Shown here: positions 60,255 through 64,000 of the stretch, piece by piece
Position numbering within the stretch: the stretch's first letter is position 1
Layout: the number at the start of each line of letters is the position of its first letter
Source of the DNA: Clostridiales bacterium 38-18
GTDB taxonomy: Bacteria; Bacillota; Clostridia; Peptostreptococcales; Acidaminobacteraceae
DNA length: 64,000 nt
Direction of reading: 5' to 3'
NCBI GenBank assembly: GCA_001897605.1
Contig: MKTL01000006.1
Coordinates: 287,780 to 351,779 of the forward strand
Notes under the pieces: generated by a model
What the model saw: only the letters and a program-made list of their open reading frames with translations
Told to the model about the DNA's origin: nothing
The model's database searches: none
Position numbers and translations under genes: made by a program

Positions 60255-61061
60255 ATGTTAAATATATTAAAATATGAGCTTAAGCTGCATTTGAAATCAC
60301 TCATTATATGGGGCATCTCATTAGTCATTTTAGCAGCTTTACTTATGCTGTTTTATCCAACATTTGGTGACGACGTGGCACTTGTTGATAAGATGCTAGA
60401 GAACTATCCAAAAGAGCTTCTACAGGCATTTGGAATGGGTGGTCAATTATCACTTGCGACGGTTCCAGGCTACTTTTCATTTGTGTTTGTCTTTCTTCAG
60501 CTCATGCTTGCTATCCAAGCCTCCAATTATGGATTTTCCATACTTTCCGTTGAAGAAAGAGAGCTGACTGCAGATTATTTAATGACCAAACCGGTGTCTA
60601 GAAGCGAGATTTATATCTCTAAGTTCTTAGCATCCGTTATCATCATGATTCTATCCAGCGGTATCGCAATTGTTGCATCTTTGATTTCAATAGAGGCGTT
60701 CAGAAACGGACACCCTTATGATCAAGAGCGTATGGTTCTATTACTTTTAACATTATTACCACTATCACTATTGTTTTTATCTCTGAGTCTCTTTATTTCA
60801 ACACTACTTAAAAAGGTGAAGTCCGTGCTTAGCTTATCACTTGGTTTGTGCTTTGGCCTTTACATCGTGAATAGCGTTCAAACCATCGTCGGTGGCAAAT
60901 GGGTGAGTGGACTGATTCCATTTCATTATTTTGAACCCAATTATATCCTAGAAAATGGGGAGCTTAATACTAATTACTTTATGATGTACTTTATCATCGT
61001 TGTCGTTTCAATTGTCGTTTCCTACAAAACGTATTTGACCAAGGACATTCATTCTGTATAA
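60255..61061 (+). CDS. ABC-2 type transporter permease
   Basis: Six-TM ABC-2 permease pattern; adjacent to ATPase. Confidence 0.88.
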   Translation: MLNILKYELKLHLKSLIIWGISLVILAALLMLFYPTFGDDVALVDKMLENYPKELLQAFGMGGQLSLATVPGYFSFVFVFLQLMLAIQASNYGFSILSVEERELTADYLMTKPVSRSEIYISKFLASVIIMILSSGIAIVASLISIEAFRNGHPYDQERMVLLLLTLLPLSLLFLSLSLFISTLLKKVKSVLSLSLGLCFGLYIVNSVQTIVGGKWVSGLIPFHYFEPNYILENGELNTNYFMMYFIIVVVSIVVSYKTYLTKDIHSV

Positions 61062-61076
61062 ACAAAGGGGCAAAGT

Positions 61077-61871
61077 ATGCACATATTAAAATGGGAAATT
61101 AAAGCACAGTTTAAAACATTGCTCATCTGGAGTGTGGTCTTTATCGTCTTAATTTTTATGATGACCTCTGAGTTTTCTGCGTATTATGATAATCCAGAGA
61201 TGAGCGATGTTCTCGAAGCCATGCCAGAAGGGATGCTCAAGGCATTTTCTATGGAGAACGCCAACTTAACCACTACGACAGGCTATATTAGTTTGGTGGC
61301 ACTTTACTTCTATATTATGGTTGGTGTTTACGCTGTACTGCTGGGAAATGGCATTATAGCAAAAGAGGAGAGAGATAAAACGGCTGAATTTCTACTTACT
61401 TTACCCGTTTCCAGAAGGAAGCTACTATTTATAAAGTGGCTTGCAGCACTTATCAATACGATCCTCCTATCATTGGTTATTTTTGCCGCAACCACTGCAG
61501 CAATGCAGCCCTATGATCTCGATCAAGCGTTTTTCAAATTTTTAACTCAGATTACGGTTTCTTGTTTCATCATCATGCTGATATTCTTATCAATAGGCTA
61601 TCTCATGGCAAGCGTCTTAAAGCGATATAAAAGTAGCGGAAAGCTCTCAGCAGTGCTTGTTTTTTTCTTATACCTCGCTAACGACATTATGGCATTAAGC
61701 GACAAGCTAGAATTTATGAAGTACTTAACACCGTTTAAATATTTTGAAGCACAGAAGATATTAAAAGAAGGCAGCTTAGACACGACCTATCTCATAATTT
61801 CAGGTGGTATCGTCATAGTTTCGATGATAACTGCTTTTATCATTTATCCAAAGCGAGATATAAAAATATGA
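61077..61871 (+). CDS. ABC-2 type transporter permease
   Basis: Six-TM, EERDKTAEFLLTLPVSRRKLL motif; paralogue of preceding gene. Confidence 0.88.
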   Translation: MHILKWEIKAQFKTLLIWSVVFIVLIFMMTSEFSAYYDNPEMSDVLEAMPEGMLKAFSMENANLTTTTGYISLVALYFYIMVGVYAVLLGNGIIAKEERDKTAEFLLTLPVSRRKLLFIKWLAALINTILLSLVIFAATTAAMQPYDLDQAFFKFLTQITVSCFIIMLIFLSIGYLMASVLKRYKSSGKLSAVLVFFLYLANDIMALSDKLEFMKYLTPFKYFEAQKILKEGSLDTTYLIISGGIVIVSMITAFIIYPKRDIKI

Positions 61872-61961
61872 CTCAAAACTATACAACTTCAATTACTACA
61901 CTCTATATTTCATATCCACTTTAATATGTGTGATAAACATAATTTGTGCTAAATTTATTAG

Positions 61962-61990
61962 TTGACAGTGTAGAAATAATCGATTATTAT
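61962..61990 (+). promoter_or_regulatory. Putative promoter of riboswitch/P-type ATPase transcript
   Basis: TTGACA (61962-61967), 17 bp, TATTAT (61985-61990). Confidence 0.75.
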
Positions 61991-62000
61991 ACATGTAATA

Positions 62001-62131
62001 GACATAGAGGGAGTAACGACCGTAAAGGGACTGCTATCGTCAATACGACGAAAGTTCGGTAGTAGTGATACATTTGTGTATTCAGTGAGACTCAATGGAA
62101 GCCAAAGGCTTTTATTGAGTCTTTTTATTTT
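62001..62131 (+). ncRNA. Candidate yybP-ykoY (Mn2+) riboswitch with overlapping terminator
   Basis: P1 CATAGAG(62003-62009)/CTCAATG(62091-62097), GGAGTA and GUGAGA junction sequences, internal helix CTGCTATCG/CGGTAGTAG, terminator AGACTCAAT...ATTGAGTCT-TTTT. Confidence 0.7.
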
Positions 62132-62154
62132 TTAATTTAAAGGAGTGATAGTTG

Positions 62155-64000
62155 ATGAGATTTTACAAAGAAGATATTAATAATGTTATTAGAGTATGTA
62201 AAAGTAATCTTTCAGGTTTAAATGAAAAAGAGGTACTGAATAACCGAATTGAATTTGGTTTGAATCAATTAGAAGAAACAAAACAAATACCTTGGTATAT
62301 TATTTTTATCAATCAATTCAAGGATTTCCTTGTTCTATTGTTAATTATTGCAGCATTCGTATCTGCAATGATGGGAAAATTTGAAAGTACAGTCGTCATC
62401 TTTGCGGTACTGATTCTAAATGCTGTTTTAGGTACGGTTCAACATATTAAAGCTGAACAATCATTAAAGAGCTTGAAAGCACTATCAGCGCCAACAGCAA
62501 AGGTGCTTAGGGCTGGAATTGTAACACAAATTCCCTCTATTGATGTTGTAGTAGGAGATATATTAATCATCGAAGCTGGTGATTTCATATCTGCTGATGC
62601 AAGGTTGATTGAAGCTAATAGCCTGCAAGTGGGAGAAAGTGCATTAACAGGTGAATCTACCAGCGTTGATAAAACAATTGATACAATAAATGAAATCGAA
62701 GTTGCAACTGCTGATCAACGCAATATGATATTTTCTAGCAGCCATGTTACCTATGGTCGTGGAAAGGCAGTTGTGACACATGTAGGCAAAGAGACTGAAA
62801 TTGGAAAAATTGCTACTCTATTAAGTACTGCAAAGGAAAAAAGTACACCACTACAAGAAAACTTGGACGATTTTGGAAAGAAACTAGCTCTTATTATATT
62901 GATCATTTCATCTTTTGTATTTATATCAGGAATAGTAAAAGGAACGCCAATTATGGATGCCTTAATGTTTGCAATATCATTAGCAGTTGCAGCCATTCCT
63001 GAAGCTCTTAGCTCAATTGTAACGATCGTTCTCGCATTGGGTACGAAAAAAATAGCAGATAATAATGCAATCATAAGAAAACTCCACGCTGTGGAAATGC
63101 TTGGCACTATTTCTGTCATTTGTTCAGATAAAACAGGTACATTAACTCAAAATAAAATGACTGTTCAAAGCATATACACGGATCATCTCTTAGTAAAAGT
63201 TGATGATATTGATATATCTAACAAACTACAACATCAAATAGTACTTTCAGGCTTATTATGTAGTGATGCTGTAACCGTTCAGGATAAAGAAATAGGTGAT
63301 CCAACAGAAGTTGCACTCATTAATTTAGGAGAAAAATTTTCTATGGATGAGTTGATTCAGAGGAAACAAACTCCACGAATTTCTGAACTTCCATTTGACA
63401 GTGATCGTAAACTAATGAGTACGTTACAATTCATTGGACATAAAAAAACGGTATTCACTAAAGGTGCATTAGATGTACTAATTAAACGATCAAAATATAT
63501 TGAAACCTCGGATGGCGTAAGAGAATTATCTGATGCTGATAAACAAAAATTCTATGATATAAACTTTGATCTTTCAAATCAAGGACTGAGGGTCTTAGCT
63601 TTTGCGTGGAAAAATATCGAAGAGAATGCGTTGAGCTTAAATGATGAAAATGAGATGACAATTTTTGGATTAGTTGCAATGATGGATCCACCAAGAGTAG
63701 AGTCTAAGTCTGCAGTCCAACAGTGTATTAATGCAGGTATTAAACCAGTTATGATTACGGGTGATCACAAGATAACTGCATCAGCTATTGCACGAGAAAT
63801 TGGAATTCTAAAAGAAGGTGATTTGGCAGTTGAAGGAATTGAAATAGAAAATCTTACAGAATCACAGCTTCAGGAGTTAGTACCGAAAGTATCTGTTTTC
63901 GCTCGAGTTTCTCCTGAGCATAAGATAAGAATTGTAAGTGCTTGGCAAGACTTAAATCATGTTGTTGCTATGACAGGTGACGGTGTAAACGATGCTCCAG
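62155..64000 (+). CDS. P-type (P2) cation-transporting ATPase, N-terminal portion (continues beyond window)
   Basis: MRFYKEDINNVIRVCKSNLSGLNEKEVLNNRIEFGLNQLEE; GESALTGES; AAIPEALSSIVTIVLALGTKK; ICSDKTGTLTQNKM; MITGDHKITA; open to window edge, absent from ORF list because no stop in window. Confidence 0.95.
   Translation, partial: MRFYKEDINNVIRVCKSNLSGLNEKEVLNNRIEFGLNQLEETKQIPWYIIFINQFKDFLVLLLIIAAFVSAMMGKFESTVVIFAVLILNAVLGTVQHIKAEQSLKSLKALSAPTAKVLRAGIVTQIPSIDVVVGDILIIEAGDFISADARLIEANSLQVGESALTGESTSVDKTIDTINEIEVATADQRNMIFSSSHVTYGRGKAVVTHVGKETEIGKIATLLSTAKEKSTPLQENLDDFGKKLALIILIISSFVFISGIVKGTPIMDALMFAISLAVAAIPEALSSIVTIVLALGTKKIADNNAIIRKLHAVEMLGTISVICSDKTGTLTQNKMTVQSIYTDHLLVKVDDIDISNKLQHQIVLSGLLCSDAVTVQDKEIGDPTEVALINLGEKFSMDELIQRKQTPRISELPFDSDRKLMSTLQFIGHKKTVFTKGALDVLIKRSKYIETSDGVRELSDADKQKFYDINFDLSNQGLRVLAFAWKNIEENALSLNDENEMTIFGLVAMMDPPRVESKSAVQQCINAGIKPVMITGDHKITASAIAREIGILKEGDLAVEGIEIENLTESQLQELVPKVSVFARVSPEHKIRIVSAWQDLNHVVAMTGDGVNDAP

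Noticed and set aside
62751-63119. 122-aa ORF on - strand
   Set aside because: Antisense to the P-type ATPase coding frame; no RBS or recognisable domain

Overview
This window is a 64 kb stretch of a low-GC Firmicutes/Clostridia-type chromosome. Almost all genes lie on the + strand. No tRNA or rRNA genes, CRISPR arrays, IS elements or prophage were seen.

The first half is a conserved housekeeping run: holA(3' end)-rpsT(-)-lepA-hemW-[CIRCE]-hrcA-grpE-dnaK-dnaJ-prmA-rsmE-mtaB-hinT-rpsU-yqeY-phoH-pgpH-ybeY-DUF3048-cdd-era-mgtE-recO-MCP-DUF4342-[T-box]-glyS-PPDK regulator-ppdK-maa-dgt-dnaG-rpoD-trmK-Nif3-like.

The second half is more accessory. It holds a Lys/His-repeat protein, a Ppx-like/ppk1/ppx cluster, a HelD-like helicase, a MerR-zinc-ribbon-methyltransferase fusion next to an MFS transporter, small membrane proteins, a Na/Pi cotransporter (-), DUF1848, an RsgI-like protein (-), VOC, an MCP, a DHFR-like protein, a NadR-like protein, an ABC-2 exporter, and a P-type ATPase that runs off the window end.

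The items most worth a second look are:
(1) the Lys/His-repeat protein next to a ppx-like/ppk1/ppx cluster with one apparently degenerate Ppx;
(2) a yybP-ykoY-like (Mn2+) riboswitch candidate in front of the P-type ATPase;
(3) four PhoP-box-like hexamers with 11-bp phasing in front of the Na/Pi transporter;
(4) the MerR/Zn-ribbon/SAM-methyltransferase fusion with a 19-bp-spacer promoter before the MFS gene;
(5) a NadR-like protein with a degraded Walker A.

All family assignments come from reading the protein sequences by eye; no database search was run.
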